A program made the position numbers and the translations under genes. A DNA stretch of 6,801 nucleotides from Flavobacterium sp. (GTDB lineage: Bacteria > Bacteroidota > Bacteroidia > Flavobacteriales > Flavobacteriaceae): NCBI GenBank assembly GCA_030151565.1, contig JASLDM010000071.1, positions 1 to 6,801 of the forward strand, read 5' to 3'. Each line of letters begins with the position of its first letter. Within the stretch, counting starts at the first letter, position 1. The notes under the pieces were generated by a model that ran no database searches, was not told where the DNA came from, and saw only the letters and a program-made list of their open reading frames with translations. This document shows, piece after piece, positions 5,739 to 6,801 of the stretch.

Positions 5739-6257
5739 ATGAAAAAAATAATTTTATTAGGCTATATGGGATCCGGTAAAAGCACACTTGCCAAAATCCT
5801 TTCTCAAAAACTAAATCTGCCTGCTTATGATTTAGATGAACTTATTGAAAAAGATTTAGACCAAAGCATCTCCTCTATCTTCGAGAAGAAAGGTGAAATC
5901 TTTTTCAGAAAAAAAGAACACTCTATATTTAAAGAAATGATTGCAAAACCAGAATCCTTTATTTTGAGTCTCGGTGGCGGCACTCCTTGTTATGCAAACA
6001 ATCATTTGCTTCTACAAGACGACTCAGTTGTTTCTATCTATTTAAAAACCTCAATAGATACTTTGGCTCAACGACTAAAAAATAACGTTTCTGAGCGCCC
6101 TTTATTAGTTCAAAACAATGAAGAGCCACTAGAAACGTATATCGCCAAACAACTCTTTGACAGGAGTTACTTTTATTATCAAGCAAAAAAAGTGATTACC
6201 GTAGATAATAAAACGATAGAAGAGGTTATTACAGAAGTACTACATTACTTAGCTTAA
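5739..6257 (+). CDS. aroK: Shikimate kinase
   Basis: This is a 172-residue cytoplasmic NMP-kinase-fold enzyme that phosphorylates shikimate at the 3-hydroxyl with ATP, the fifth step of chorismate synthesis. The length is normal for the family. Landmarks are present and in order. The Walker A loop is GYMGSGKST at residues 8-16. The shikimate-binding aspartate is in DLD (31-33), with an arginine in FFR (55-57), and the GGG loop is at 79-81. The LID arginine is in ERPLL (119-123), and the adenine/shikimate-side arginine is in FDRSYFY (140-146). No key residue is missing. The ATG at 5739 places Walker A at the expected distance from the N-terminus. It has its own promoter (5654-5686) and stands as a single gene. 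Its 3' end overlaps the convergent phosphoribosyltransferase gene by nine bases, and no terminator is visible. Confidence 0.95.
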   Translation: MKKIILLGYMGSGKSTLAKILSQKLNLPAYDLDELIEKDLDQSISSIFEKKGEIFFRKKEHSIFKEMIAKPESFILSLGGGTPCYANNHLLLQDDSVVSIYLKTSIDTLAQRLKNNVSERPLLVQNNEEPLETYIAKQLFDRSYFYYQAKKVITVDNKTIEEVITEVLHYLA

Positions 6258-6746
6258 GTACGCATATTCCTCCTCACCTTCAAAAACTACTTGTATATGC
6301 TCTAAGAGCGAAGTCGATAAAGATATCCCTTTAAAATCTGCTTTAACGGGATATTTTTTATGATTACGATCAACCAAAACAGCTGTTTTAAATTTCTTCA
6401 AAGGCACTCCTAAAAAATGCTTTACACCATAAATCAACGTCGTACCAGAATTCAATACATCATCAATCAAAACTAAACTTTTATCTTGATATTCCGCTGG
6501 TGTCAACGAAGTAGTAATAGGCTTTAAAACATCTTGCTTATCAATAAAAACTTCACACAAGCGCACCTCTATTTCTGAGATGACACTCAATTGCTCTGCA
6601 ATTTTCTCTGCAAAAACAAATCCATTTTTTGAGATCCCAGCTAGTACAATCTCGGACTCATCTACAAAGGTTTCATAAATCTGATACGCTATACGTTTTG
6701 TTTTATGATCAATTTGTTCTTTTGTTAAAATAATATTCTTAGTCAT
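6249..6746 (-). CDS. PyrR-like type I phosphoribosyltransferase
   Basis: This is a 165-residue PRTase-fold protein. The PRPP-binding loop LVLIDDVLNSGTTL is at residues 91-104, with the two acidic residues and the GTT needed for ribose-5-phosphate binding. GISKNG (37-42) matches the pyrophosphate loop. VLVDRNHKKYPVKADFKG (about 123-140) resembles the C-terminal signature of PyrR (LVDRGHRELPIRADYVG), which acts as a uracil PRTase and an attenuation regulator. The middle part is shorter and differs from PyrR (EVFIDKQDVLKP), and no pyr genes are near, so the base specificity and any RNA-binding role are open. I leave the symbol empty. Its ATG lies inside the end of an upstream minus-strand gene (overlap 6739-6746), implying coupled translation. 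Its 3' end overlaps aroK. Confidence 0.85.
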   Translation of the reverse strand: MTKNIILTKEQIDHKTKRIAYQIYETFVDESEIVLAGISKNGFVFAEKIAEQLSVISEIEVRLCEVFIDKQDVLKPITTSLTPAEYQDKSLVLIDDVLNSGTTLIYGVKHFLGVPLKKFKTAVLVDRNHKKYPVKADFKGISLSTSLLEHIQVVFEGEEEYAYLS

Positions 6747-6801
6747 TTTTCTTTTCTATAAGTATAAATAATTCTCTTCCTGCTCTTGGTTTAATGGAAT
6801 T
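6739..6801 (-). CDS. 3' end of an unrecognised minus-strand gene (5' end outside the window)
   Basis: From the right edge one minus-strand frame is open for 20 residues (NSIKPRAGRELFILIEKKND) to a TAA at 6739-6741. This overlaps the first eight bases of the phosphoribosyltransferase gene (ATGACTAA). The tight overlap fits an operon in which this gene comes first. The tail is too short to assign a family, and an open frame of this length could occur by chance. Confidence 0.5.
   Translation of the reverse strand, partial: NSIKPRAGRELFILIEKKND

Overview
The window looks like AT-rich chromosomal DNA from a Bacteroidota bacterium, most likely of the Flavobacteriia or Sphingobacteriia type. The reasons are several promoter matches of the Bacteroidota type (TTG or TTTG, about 18-21 nt, then TAnnTTTG), no clear Shine-Dalgarno sequences, tRNA genes without an encoded CCA, a remnant of an ISAon1-type transposase (a group common in this phylum), and a flavobacterial-style aroK / phosphoribosyltransferase pair. 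The genus cannot be named from this sequence.

Layout. (1) 1-1066, plus strand: the 3' end of an unrecognised gene, overlapped by four bases (ATGA) by a secreted bacterial-SH3 protein gene, closed by a hairpin at 1036-1066. (2) 1067-1304: no gene seen. (3) 1305-3611, minus strand: a 768-residue cytoplasmic TPR-like protein with its own promoter at 3658-3688. (4) 3689-4659: about 1 kb without an intact gene. It holds a small minus-strand gene broken by two homopolymer indels (3823-4095), the decayed 3' end of an ISAon1-type transposase on the plus strand (about 4097-4356), and a structured noncoding stretch rich in short repeats and GTAC words (about 4431-4560). (5) 4660-5608: RNA genes. One tRNA-Lys(UUU) stands alone with its own promoter and terminator. 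A second unit, Lys-Lys-Leu(GAG), is transcribed on the minus strand. Between the two lies a 51-residue single-pass membrane protein gene on the plus strand that is closely followed by a strong hairpin terminator. (6) 5636-6801: aroK (shikimate kinase) on the plus strand, whose promoter interleaves with that of the divergent tRNA unit. A PyrR-like phosphoribosyltransferase converges on it and overlaps it by nine bases. The start of the phosphoribosyltransferase overlaps the end of another minus-strand gene that enters from the right edge.

Most of the window is housekeeping or hypothetical: tRNAs, aromatic amino acid synthesis, a nucleotide-salvage-type enzyme, and envelope or scaffold proteins. 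No defence system, CRISPR array or intact mobile element is visible. The parts that standard annotation would miss are the broken gene beside the IS relic, the GTAC/tandem-repeat stretch, the complementary leader and trailer around one tRNA-Lys, and the 51-residue membrane protein.
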